Assembly (NCBI RefSeq): GCF_032854445.1
Contig: NC_088295.1
Coordinates: 39,545,385-39,609,384, forward strand
Direction of reading: 5' to 3'
Source of the DNA: Liolophura sinensis
Taxonomy: Eukaryota; Mollusca; Polyplacophora; Chitonida; Chitonidae
Length of the DNA: 64,000 nucleotides
Within the stretch, counting starts at the first letter, position 1, and every line of letters starts with the position of its first letter. The position numbers were made by a program, and so were the translations under genes. The notes beneath the pieces were generated by a model, which saw only the letters and a program-made list of their open reading frames with translations, searched no databases and had not been told where the DNA came from. Shown here piece after piece: positions 54,654 to 64,000 of this stretch.

Positions 54654-57600
54654 CGGTATAGCCCAGTGTGAAAAACCTGACGACATACCTGACAATGCCA
54701 GAAGGGAATAACTGGGATAATTCCACAGCTCAGAGGGAGGCGACGATTCTGGAGAGCTGCCATAAGGTGATTCTGATTCACTGAAGCCTTCTTCACCTCT
54801 GCTTCTCCCCATGCTGTAGACCATCTGCAACCAGGCCATCTGACAGTTAAGTTATACCAATACATGGCATTCAACAGCAATCTGACAAATAACCAGATTA
54901 ATATATACCAATGATAAATTCTGGTCTCACACACAACTTTCTATTTCAAATGCATCCGGTGGACACGTACATTGCATGTGGCACGATCTTCTTGAAAGAA
55001 CATGCACTCTTCTGAGCATACATGTAGATGATTTAAATTAGATAGCATATTACCTAATACATTCATCAGACTTGCTGTGATCATTGTAACACGATTAGAT
55101 AATTATTTTGAGATAGTTATGCTACCAATACACACTGTTGAGAGAGATGTAATTTTGAATTGTTTTTATCAGTAGCTGCAACGTTAACGGTTTGCTTAAC
55201 ACTCATGAACATTGCATTTGGTATTTTTCTGTCATATGACGACGAGGAGTCATTAGGCGTGTGTATATATACTGGCTCTTCTTGCGGCAGGGCGAATCCA
55301 TGCTGCCAAAGTGCTGCCGCCACTGAAGTGTTATGGCGAAAACACCAGACATGACATCCCACCCAGTCACATAATACTGACACCGGGTCAACCTTTGGTG
55401 TTTTCTTGCTCTAACCTCTTAGTGCGGGGCACCGAGCGAAGCATCAACACATGACGATGAGGAGTCACTTGGTATGTGTACATACACTGTGTCTTCTTGT
55501 CTCCATACCACCAAAGCGAGAAAGCCACTGAAGTATGAGCCAAAGACATGACACCCCATCCAGTCACTGATACCGGGCAAACCAGTGATGTTTTCTTGCT
55601 CTCACCTGTCAGAGCTGAGCGCCAAGCGAGACAACAGCTAGTGCCATTTTTGAAGTCTTGGTGTGAAACGACCTGGTTTTATTGAATTTGGTAAAAGTAC
55701 ATATATGTACATGTAAACTGTTGAATGTTCAGAAGCCATTTCCAGTTAATGTCAGTCTCCAGGTTTCCAGTTGTACCTAAAGGCGGCAGAAAATGGAGAA
55801 AATGCTCACACTCACATCTACCACCTCTTCATCGGTCATGTTTTCTCCGGAACTTGTGCTATTTGAATCCAGGTCTCCTGCAAACACAGAATTAACTTAC
55901 GTCAGCTGTATGTACAGGAAAGCCTGAAAAAAGTAGAGACATATTTACTGTGATGTTATGCTGTGTTTTCCTCAAGCGCTTTCGGACAATACAGAAGTTC
56001 ACAAATCTTCCAAGGCTAGGCAGGCACAAAGTTGTTAATATTAGATATAGGTAGGAAACTGTCAATAACATTTAATATCATGAAGGAAATTGGAGTGTCC
56101 AACCAGAAGGAGATATTTACTATCACATATACAGCTTTGGAACAGTGTGTTCTTTTTAATCATTCTGTTGTACATGTTCTTGAGGTAAGAAAACATTACC
56201 GCATTTTTGGTCATCTTACTTCTAAATTTAGCAGGCATGAAGAAGTTATACTGAATAATACTAGTGAGCGAAGTAAAATATTTCTCGGGGCCTTCATGGT
56301 CGAGGTGTTTAGCGCCCCAGATGGGCACATTGACGTAGATGTCTCTCACCAATACGGTCGTGGTGAGCTCGTCAAGCTCATGCTGGCTTCCTCATCGGCC
56401 GGATGTGGGAAGGTCTGTCAGCCACCTGCGGATGGCCCTCGGTTCCCCCAGGATCTGCCCAGGTTTCTTCCACCATGATACTGGCCGCCGTCCTATAGGC
56501 GGATTATTCTTGAGCATCTCGTAAAACACCAATCACATAAATTAATGAACAAAATATCTAATACTAGTAATTTACCATCTATGATCTTTGATCCGGGAAT
56601 CAGGCTTTTGAGATCATCATAATTGACCTGGCTTGGAAGGGGCTTCCTCTCCTCTATTGTGACAGTCCCACCAGATTGGAGGGTCGGGTTGCGAAAGGCA
56701 GGCAAGTTGGGTATACCTAGAGAGGACAGGTGGAATCACACATATAGGCTACCCATACCACAGCGACCATGCTTCTTAGAGTTTCTACTGTTAACAACGG
56801 CGTGGATCTTCAACACTCGTCCACAGCGATCGAAATATGAATGAATAATTAAAAAAAAAAACTTAAAAAAAAGACACTATAGGCTGAAAAGAGCACATTT
56901 TTTTCTATTTGGTGATGCCTGCTGCATAATTTCCTTGCCATACACATGAAGCCTGAAAACCGCAAAGCTGGCATAAATCGGTGAGTTCATTGCGTCCTCC
57001 GTATTTAACACCGTGTAATTTATGCTCGGGGTGTGTTGCCTCTCAGCCAATGAGAGTCGTTAAAACTGCCGGCTTGTTCGTGTAAACTCGGAACCTACGT
57101 TCAACATTCCGGTTTCCCGATCGTTAAGCGGAAAACGAACTGTACTGTTCGTTACCTTCTGAGAAAAAGAGTTCTACCGGAAATGTACGAACTGCACTTC
57201 GGCGGTTTCCGACGGCAATTTTCCTCCTAACACAGAAGACTTCAGGAACTAGTTCTTAGGCAAAATGGAGCCGCCCACAGCAGATTTTGGCGCTGACTTC
57301 ATTTATGATTTATGAACTTGAGGTACATATTAGAACCTTTTTTATGGCATGCACCTGCGAGGGAATGTATACTCTTTTCAATGGTATTTGTTTGATATTT
57401 ACATTTTCTTCTCCCTTAAAACATGTAGAACAAGTGGTTTTGTTTCAATTTGAGGTAATCTTAATCTAAGCATTTACATTTCTGGACCTGGGATCACGAA
57501 GCAATCTTAGACTTAAGTCAAAATTTCAAATCACTAATTGTTATTTCTTGAGTAACAAGGGCAAAATATCGCTTGACAGCATAAATTCTGAGTAAGTTAT

Positions 57601-60485
57601 TGTACAGCTAAAATCACGAAAAGAAAGACACCAAATTTAATAAATAAAATTTTTACTTAAGTCTAAGATCGCTTCATGATCCCGGGGCCTGGAGCTGATT
57701 CCACAGGCCATTTCTGACTTCATTCAAAATTTGAAGTGCAATCTTAAAGCTTTCCTCGGGCTTTAGAAATTAAAATTTTATTCCCCTCATCAATGTAGTC
57801 TATAGACAAAGGTATCCAAATTTCAACTTTCACTACCAAAAACTAAGCATCGCACAGAGTTATTAAATGTTGACTTACGTCAGAAACGGCTTTGTTGAAT
57901 CGGCCCCTGCGATATACGAAGGGTAAATAAGATTTTTATTTTGCGTCTGTATTTTTTTCACCCTATTTAACTTTGAATATTTCGAATTTTTTAATCACAC
58001 CCTGGAATTTTATTTAATTAATTGCATGTACAGTGGTGAGTGAGTAGTACTAGCAGTTATACCTGTCGTGTATTACGTGGGTGTACACAAAAATTTAACC
58101 TGTTGTGTAATACTCGAATGTACACAGTAATCAATACACAGTCACAGCTCTTGTATATTACCTGGTTGAAAAGTTTCTCTCTGTGAATAGTCATGATCAG
58201 TAGGTTCTTCCATAACCACTTCGTCGGTCTCGCCTTGTGCACACTGGTTAGAAACCTCCACTTTCACTTCTGCTTTCACACATGTTTCCTGTGATACAAA
58301 TAATGAGTATGTAAGAAACCAGCTCCCTGTCGGGATATTCTGACTTTCTCAGCGTTCAAGACTGCCAAAGTTCAGGCCACTAGCTGTGGGCTAATAAAGT
58401 CACGTATTCGAATCCTGTTGCGGCTATACGTCAGGAGTTTTCTTAAGTATACCTGACGATGTTTGATGGTTTCCTCTGAACTCTTTCTGGTTTCTTCCAC
58501 TCCTAAAAAAAGACCACCGCAGTCGAAGTTCGAAACATTTCTGAGTAAACGGCGTGAAACATCAGTCCCGTGGAGCAATCACAAAATTACAGCTTTACTT
58601 ATAAGAGTTATCATTCCATTGTGAATCTGTCACGGTTAAAAGATGCACTCTGAATGGACTTACTATCAATAACGAATGAAAAGAAAAGAGAATGCAGATC
58701 AGTGTAAATTCAGAGACAAAGGCTGGATATACAATTAGCATTCACCAACCTGCATTGATTGGTCGTCTGTAAGCTCGCCTCCCGACATGTACGTCTCTTG
58801 AGATGAGGATTCGTCGCTGCTGTCACACCTTGCCCTCTTCCGCTGAGAGCCGTCTATTAACAACGCAAAGAAAACTCCATGGTATCAGCATATTTAGAGA
58901 TATCTTGACCACTCTAATATATCAAGAGAACGGGCTTAATTTGTTTTAAATGATCAGAGGGACCACATCATTTTTTCACATTTTATAAAAATATTCCGTA
59001 AGCCAAATCTGGGATCAAATACAAAGGCAAAATGTCTTCTGGGTGTTGCGGCTGGGTGTTGCAGAAGAAAATCAACTACAACTAACCCAAGGGTTATGCT
59101 GTTCCCTATTACAACTGTATAGTGCTCAGGCATTCTATATTTATTTGATATTTTGGGGTTGCAGTTTATTTTTGGTTCTTGACATATAATATTGGCCATT
59201 CGCTCGCGATGGTGGTTGTGGATTAAAGATCTTTTGCTCAAAACATTTTCCTCCGGTTTTCACTATATTCGTCATTCTGACCATGTAAACGCGTTGTTAA
59301 CGAAGGTTATATACTGCATGCATGCTTATGTAGTTTAGATATACATAAATTTGTCTTTTGTCTTAGTTATTTCAAGTTACTGACCATGTGTTGTGGAACA
59401 AGTTAATTTCGCCAGTCATGCATATATTGAGTCTGGACTGATCATTTCATTTGCTTTTTCGTAACCACCTCCACTGAAACCATATTACCTGGCGTAATTT
59501 ACATAAGTCAGACGTACATTCAATATCTGACTTCCGTTTGGAGGTAGATGAACAGTCATCCACAAACCGGTACACTCGCTTTGCCCCTTCTCCTTTCTTG
59601 TGAGTTTCCTCTTTTAACTCCTCAACGTCCAGCAGACTGTTCAGGGCACACCTGAAATTAGCCTTCCATTTCTTGGGATCTGGCTCTTGGCCTTCTTTGA
59701 ATTTCCCTGGAAAACAGCAAAGTGACATAAGGGTAATCTTTGTGATTGTAACATCAGCAGACCCTAGTTTCTATAGTATGTATTCCGAGTAAAGCAATAT
59801 AGAAAACCAAAGACTTTCTGAGGAACAACGGACTTAACAAAAGAAAACACAAATTTTGTTTTGAAGCTAATTAAACTAAAGTATTGAAGTAAAGATTTTG
59901 TGATGAAAGTGGTTACACTGAAAAATGGAATATTTTGATCAACGTTTAAATCGTTTCACCATTAGATCCTCAATGAGCTTGATGTTTCAGATTCTATATC
60001 AATGCTTAACCAAATGTGAATTTAACATTTGTTAAAAGTTAACACGTTCGAACCTACTTCACACCATGATATAATTTACAAATTTACAAATATGTATTAT
60101 TCATTCTGTATGAAGATTCATTCTGTACTTCAAGAATGAAGTGAAAACACACACACACATTATAGTATACATATATATGCATATATAATATATAATTTAT
60201 ATCTGCATCGTTCCATAAATTTCTTACTCTAACTCGACGAATGGTGATCAATGTGAAATATGGCTAACCTGTATGAACTGCGTATAGTTTAAATAACAGA
60301 GGATCTTCAATTTGCTTCCATGTTCTGCCTGATGCATGTTTCCATGGTATCACAAATACTTTCCGCTCTTTGTCTCTCCATTTCAGCCCGGGGCAAGCGT
60401 CTGTGTTTAGCAAATTCTCAAGCCACGGTCTCATTCTTTCTCTTTGACGACCTCTTTTCTGAGTTCGTCTCTTCTTCTCCTTCAT
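53220..60485 (-). CDS. IRF: Interferon regulatory factor (IRF1/IRF2-like), 9 coding exons
   Basis: Coding exons on the minus strand: 60485-60269, 59706-59518 (or to 59503), 58853-58750, 58288-58162, 56716-56576, 55877-55816, 54824-54689, 53996-53917, 53261-53220. Phases join to about 365-370 residues. Residues 17-125 form the IRF winged-helix DNA-binding domain: [42 protein letters not shown] and RCALNSL, with R91, C92, N95 and S96 at the positions that contact GAAA in IRF1. Tryptophans are at 21, 36, 48, 56 and 86, but the usual fifth repeat tryptophan (xWAIHTG) is Y68. The rest is acidic and serine-rich, with a basic patch QRKRAR, tandem VKAE/VKVE motifs and no visible IRF-association domain. 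Family role: nuclear factor that binds ISRE/IRF elements in immune and stress genes. Length fits IRF1/IRF2 (325-349 residues in human). The gene is convergent with DDX21. Confidence 0.92.
53917..53996 (-). CDS. IRF: IRF exon 8
   Basis: Acceptor gtttcag|at, donor ttgg|gtaggc. Reads [26 protein letters not shown], phase 0 at the end. Confidence 0.8.
53997..54688 (-). other. IRF intron 7, with (TA)n
   Basis: A (ta)n microsatellite at about 54616-54648; otherwise nothing recognised. Confidence 0.55.
54689..54824 (-). CDS. IRF: IRF exon 7
   Basis: Acceptor ggttgcag|at, donor tcag|gtatgt. Reads [20 protein letters not shown], then a serine/proline run and [15 protein letters not shown]; the last part is a plausible hydrophobic activation or contact motif. 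Confidence 0.87.
55215..55672 (-). mobile_element. Two SINE family C copies in tandem in IRF intron 6
   Basis: Copy 1 (55215-55445) and copy 2 (55446-55672) are both reversed relative to the + strand, and so in the same direction as the IRF gene. Each has 'gatgaggagtca'-like, 'catgacaccccatccagtca' and 'gttttcttgctctcacctgt' blocks of family C. The tRNA-like heads are not evident. Confidence 0.75.
55816..55877 (-). CDS. IRF: IRF exon 6
   Basis: Acceptor gtttgcag|ga, donor gat|gtgagt. Reads [21 protein letters not shown], an acidic serine/threonine segment that could act in activation. Confidence 0.85.
56287..56552 (+). mobile_element. SINE family A in IRF intron 5, ~25 bp from the exon 5 donor
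   Basis: tRNA-like head 'tcatggtcgaggtgtttagc', body 'gggaaggtctgtcagccacc', tail 'cgtaaaacaccaatcacata'. It is antisense to the gene and starts about 23 bases beyond the exon 5 donor. A long open frame over 56032-56478 is a product of this insertion. Confidence 0.9.
56576..56716 (-). CDS. IRF: IRF exon 5
   Basis: Acceptor cctctctag|gt, donor gatg|gtaaat. Reads [20 protein letters not shown] and [20 protein letters not shown], ending IPGSKIID. Proline-rich linker with no recognised domain. Confidence 0.85.
56985..57290. promoter_or_regulatory. CpG-rich promoter-like island inside IRF intron 4
   Basis: About 20 CpGs in 300 bases, against very few in the surrounding intron. It contains a CCAAT box (cagccaatgag, 57045-57055), ETS-type sites (ttccggttt near 57108; accggaaat near 57177), a GAAA-type site (cggaaaacgaactg, 57129-57142) and a YY1-like caaaatggagccg at 57261 with a good-context ATG. 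It could be an alternative promoter. I see no transcript structure that proves it. Confidence 0.45.
57485..57690. mobile_element. Fold-back element (MITE-like), ~205 bp, IRF intron 4
   Basis: Left 'gggatcacgaagcaatctta' and 'gacttaagt' is matched by the reverse complement of right 'acttaagtctaagatcgctt' and 'catgatccc'. No coding capacity. Confidence 0.85.
57691..57907. mobile_element. Second, different fold-back element directly adjacent
   Basis: Left 'ctgattccacaggccatttc' and 'tgacttc' is matched by the reverse complement of right 'gacttacgtcagaaacggct' and 'ttgttgaatcggcccc', imperfectly. Confidence 0.65.
58162..58288 (-). CDS. IRF: IRF exon 4 (tandem SUMO-type motifs)
   Basis: Acceptor tatcacag|ga, donor ccag|gtaata. 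Reads [20 protein letters not shown], then [24 protein letters not shown] and VKVE are two adjacent psi-K-x-E SUMO consensus sites. Confidence 0.85.
58375..58575 (+). mobile_element. tRNA-headed SINE relic in IRF intron 3
   Basis: B-box-like 'cgtattcgaatcctg' at about 58403, then family A-like tail pieces 'ctttctggtttcttccact' and 'aaacggcgtgaaacatcag'. Old copy. Confidence 0.55.
58750..58853 (-). CDS. IRF: IRF exon 3
   Basis: Acceptor ttaatag|ac, donor atgcag|gttggt. In the frame that starts with 2 bases it reads [20 protein letters not shown] and [13 protein letters not shown]: a basic NLS-like patch beside CK2-type acidic serines. The other two frames look unnatural. Confidence 0.8.
58854..59488 (-). 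other. IRF intron 2
   Basis: A 95-codon open frame (59241-58954) has no IRF-like motif. Nothing else recognised. Confidence 0.5.
59518..59706 (-). CDS. IRF: IRF exon 2 (DNA-binding domain, recognition helix)
   Basis: Acceptor ttttccag|gg. Codes [34 protein letters not shown], and [10 protein letters not shown], then an SKRKS nuclear-localisation-like patch. Three donors are possible: 59517 (t|gtacgt) and 59502 (t|gtaaat) both fit the phase of the next exon; 59488 (cag|gtaata) is the best consensus but leaves the wrong phase. Confidence 0.85.
59707..60268 (-). other. IRF intron 1
   Basis: AT-rich, with a short (ca)n/(ta)n stretch near 60150-60195. Confidence 0.55.
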
Positions 60486-60500
60486 GTTAACAGTCCTATT
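60269..60500 (-). CDS. IRF: IRF exon with start codon (DNA-binding domain, first half)
   Basis: The ATG is at 60485. An in-frame TAG lies just upstream, and an acceptor-like 'gtgtttag' ends at 60501, so the exon probably begins at 60500 with 15 bases of 5' UTR and a non-coding exon lies further right. Codes [18 protein letters not shown] (basic leader) then RPWLENLL to YAVHT; donor acag|gttagc, phase 1. Confidence 0.92.
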
Positions 60501-63500
60501 CTAAACACAACAGACAATGGTAACATCAGATTCAATGCATTAAAGTGGACAACTGATTGTACATCAGTGAAGGCTAGTTAAAAAGTCGATTTGGAGAAGA
60601 TCGGGTAAATTCTAAGAACAATTAAGGCATACAGGTTAAAAAAAAACACAAACAATCAAAAAATGAAAAAAAGACCATATATGTATGTATTAGGTCTAAG
60701 GTAGATAAGAAAACAGAAGTAAGACCGACATTCAACTTAGTGGATAAAGCGCGCCTACCAGTTTCGACATATACAACCGAGGAGACCCACACTAAATGCA
60801 GTTTACTGGTCGATTTCCAACGCGCAGACTAATCTGAGCTGGAATAAACCTTTTAAAATTTTCACGTAGAGTTGATATATTTGTGAACAGAAAAATATTT
60901 CACTTACACACAAAACTGGGACATTAAAGCATTGATCACCATATATTTTTAGATTCTCGATTTCAATCGCTATATTGCATCATAAAGTGTTACATTAATT
61001 AACTTAAGGTGATATTTAAATAGGTAATTGAAAGATACAAACATAAGTTAATGATGATAAAGTAAAACGCACACATTTGCATTTTTGTCCCCACAAGTTT
61101 GAACGTTCGTAAAAATAGTCCTTTTTCGACCATCACAAAATGAGTACACTGCAGAAGTTATTTCGTAGCTTCGTCAACTTCCCCAATAATCCACGATATG
61201 GTTAATTTTAACCAAAACCAGCAAATGGCGCTGCTTATACAGAAACACATCCAATATATCCAATACATATTGAAATATATCCAGAAAGTATATACAATAT
61301 GGCTTGTTAGCGTGTAAAACCATTAGCCAATGAACTATACTTCGAATCCTCGAATACAAACCCTCAGTTCCCCTCAGACCTCAGAACCCCTCAGTTGTAG
61401 AGGCATGCCATGATGGACAATCAGTGTCGATCATACAAACATGAGGTGTTAACTGAGCACCGATACAAAGCACAACTGCGGTGTGAACTGCTATCATGGA
61501 GGATATATCCACAGACTCGTTTTAAATCTAGAGCGAGTTTTTTCTCATAAGTATCTGGTGGTTTTTATTCATCGATTCAAAACCATCGGGATTTCCAGTT
61601 TGTTACAGATACGCTGATCTATGTTATGGCCTGGACTGGAGATAATAAAAAAAACTGGGTTTATTACAAATCACATTTCTGGTAATGACACAACACCAGT
61701 TTGAGGTACCCACTGGTGTACTTGTACAGGTTTGGAGCCCAGACCATAACCCGGGTCATTTCTGAGAACTAACATAAGGTTTCTTGTATATATAGCTTAT
61801 TGGCTTTTTTAAAAATGATTCAGTTTGGATGGTACCATGGAGCTAGATTATACTTGGTTCGCTGAGCTAAAAAAGGTAAGAAAGCTAATTTAAAGATCCT
61901 GTTAATGACTCACCATTCTAACTTTTATCCACTGATTATGTTAACATTACGGTATAGGCTAATAACTGGATTACCTAACTAGATTCAGAAATAAGACTCA
62001 CAAGTCGTTCACATCTAGAAGTTAATTTTACACTGAAAGACCCGTCTTGCTTTTCCCTCAAGCCAGATGCTTCTAAAATATATATCGGTACTCAAATGTT
62101 AGCTGGGCTAATACTTTGTATCAGGCCAATACAAAATCACGCCTGTTATAATTATTTTTTACTTTTGTTTCACGTGCATTCATTCCAATGAAGAGAATTA
62201 AATATACTCAGTCGTTTGCAGAAAATGACATTCACTTTAATCTTTTCTTCTTTGCATGTGGGTTTTAAATGTCTCCATTAAATCGTCAATAAAAAATGTG
62301 CTATGACACACTACGAAGGACGACTACACAGCGGCACAGTTAAAATTCACCTGAAAATTTATTACCATTTTCGCTTAATCAATCGTACAGCCAATTCCGA
62401 AACATGTATATGTTATAAATTTTGAATTTCAATATGCAAAATATTTATTTTTTTATTTGTTCTAGTCCAACATTTCACTTAGAGCACCTGAAAAAATTTA
62501 AGCATAACAGACAAACACATAAACAAATACATATGTCTGTTCGTATTCAAATATTTTCATTTATACAGCGATGCGGTAAAGGTAAATCTTGTTGTATATA
62601 TAGTCTATATACATGTGCATGTTTTAATAATATACAATGGCAACCGAGTGTAGTAATTTCAGCGAACAGTCAACACATCTTTACCTCGTTGTTGATCTAT
62701 CTTTAAATCAATGCAGCAGAGAAAAGACCATTTAGCCTATACCGGTATATAACATTTTTAGTTCTTATAGTGAGTAGTTTTTATATATTGTTTATTACAA
62801 ACTATATGCAGAGTTATTATCATAGACAAAATGTGTACCTTTACAGGTAATTTTATGCAAGGCTTTCTTTTGCCTGTTGAAAAAGAAAAGTCTAGGTTGA
62901 ATTAGTATAATGGCGTTTAGAGGATGCCCAATGCAGTTTTGCTTTTACCAAAAAATGTTCAAACGCTTAAACTATTATAACAATTAATTTCTGTATATTT
63001 TCTGGCATAGCAAACGAATACATAATTTCCGATAAAGTATTGTTGCGGTTTTATTTGGTTTAAATATAATTACAGGCCTGTATATTAGTATTGTAATTTC
63101 TTATTTTCGGAAAAATTAATTATTAAAATTGGTTTAATAAGTACGGTGTGACCACATTAGGTAAGTACATAAAGTGTAAAATCCTGTCTTCAAAATATAT
63201 AACATTTATATATATATATATACATATATAACATGTTTCAAATAATTGTCGAAAGAATGTGGAACACTTATATTTAGTAATTACATTCTTTTTTAGTTTT
63301 TATACACCTCTAAATTTGCGACGTTTATTAAATTAATTGAATATTCGTAAAAAAATATTATATTTTATAGAACCGGCAGCAACAGGTGAGGGTTAGGGAC
63401 TTTTCCTCTCTTTCTAAACGAGGGGTCAAGACATCTTTTTCAACACTTTTAAGACCGCACTTTTTACCATTATAATACAACCATAATGGGCTAACATCCA

Positions 63501-64000
63501 ACAGCGATCAAATAAAATAATAATATTTATTAATTTTATAAATGAAAGATTAATTCCTATATTCTTTTAATTTGTGTTCCTCCAACGCTTTTATTGGCTG
63601 CTATGCAGTTTTTGCGTCCATCGCCGTGTGGAATTGAGTAGAGACTATATAAGATATAATTATCCACTCTGCACGCCTGCATGTTTTGCAATAACCCTGC
63701 TATTTGTTCTTGCAATCTTTTCAGATACTTGTATACATCTATAAAAATATAAAGGTGTGTATAAATATTTATTGTATTTCACACGATTACTGAAGTGTTT
63801 AAATAACTCCTTAGGATTGAAAAATAAAGATTTTCTTAGTCTGTATAGTATATCTATAAACGAACACGTGGTATATAATTTGAATGAACTGAACTGGGAA
63901 TGGAACAGTAGAAATTACTTTGAAAACTTTGAGAGAAATCACAAGATTACATTTCCTCTCTGCAGTTTCCACAGTTCGGACAAACTAATACACAAATTAT
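60501..64000. other. Region upstream of the IRF coding start
   Basis: Very AT-rich; no coding exon recognised. It presumably holds the IRF 5' UTR exon and promoter. A kappaB-like GGGACTTTTCC is at 63396-63406 and a TATA-like 'ctatataag' at about 63645 on the + strand. Neither can be tied to a gene from sequence alone. Confidence 0.35.

Noticed and set aside
56032-56478. 148-codon plus-strand open frame in the IRF intron
   Set aside because: Half of it is SINE family A sequence and the rest is AT-rich intron. No splice or family support.
58954-59241. 95-codon minus-strand frame as an extra IRF exon
   Set aside because: No IRF-like sequence, poor acceptor context, and exon 3 joins exon 2 without it when a phase-fitting donor is used.

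Overview
The window is eukaryotic nuclear DNA. Genes are split by GT-AG introns, there is no operon structure, and AT-rich introns and intergenic DNA are full of tRNA-headed SINEs, LINE relics, fold-back elements and minisatellites. The SINE tails (a 'gcgtaaaacaccaatcaaataaata' type and a 'cgttaaaccccaagcactcactc' type) and the vertebrate-like intron richness suggest a lophotrochozoan, most likely a mollusc. The species cannot be fixed from sequence alone.

Layout. (1) Bases 1-219 are the C-terminal coding end of an unidentified charged protein on the + strand. (2) From about 2361 to 30053 (+) lies a complete 15-exon gene for the nucleolar DEAD-box helicase DDX21 (RH-II/Gu; orthologous to the vertebrate DDX21/DDX50 pair). 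All exon phases join into a 725-residue reading frame with every helicase motif, a GUCT domain and an RG-rich tail. Its intron 13 is 16.2 kb and holds a 20-copy, 100-bp satellite with a 400-bp higher-order period, several minisatellites, SINEs, two fold-back elements and an antisense THAP-domain pseudogene. (3) From 30.4 to 53 kb is a gene desert: minisatellites (19, 51/102, 79 and 22 bp units), a degenerate ~45-bp repeat field, two decayed LINE reverse-transcriptase relics, SINEs and large palindromic elements. (4) From 60485 back to about 53220 (-) is a 9-exon interferon regulatory factor gene of the IRF1/IRF2 type, convergent with DDX21. It has a full winged-helix DNA-binding domain and a low-complexity acidic C-terminal half. 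(5) From 60.5 to 64 kb is AT-rich DNA upstream of the IRF gene in which I recognise no gene.

The two identified genes have separate jobs: rRNA processing/RNA unwinding, and innate-immune transcription. Nothing in the sequence shows that they work together. I see no novel multi-gene system. The most informative oddities are the P-loop microexon and the duplicated exon end in DDX21, the higher-order satellite, the broken THAP gene, a CpG-rich promoter-like island inside an IRF intron, the tyrosine at the fifth IRF tryptophan position, tandem SUMO-type motifs, and a 0.5-kb palindromic element present twice.
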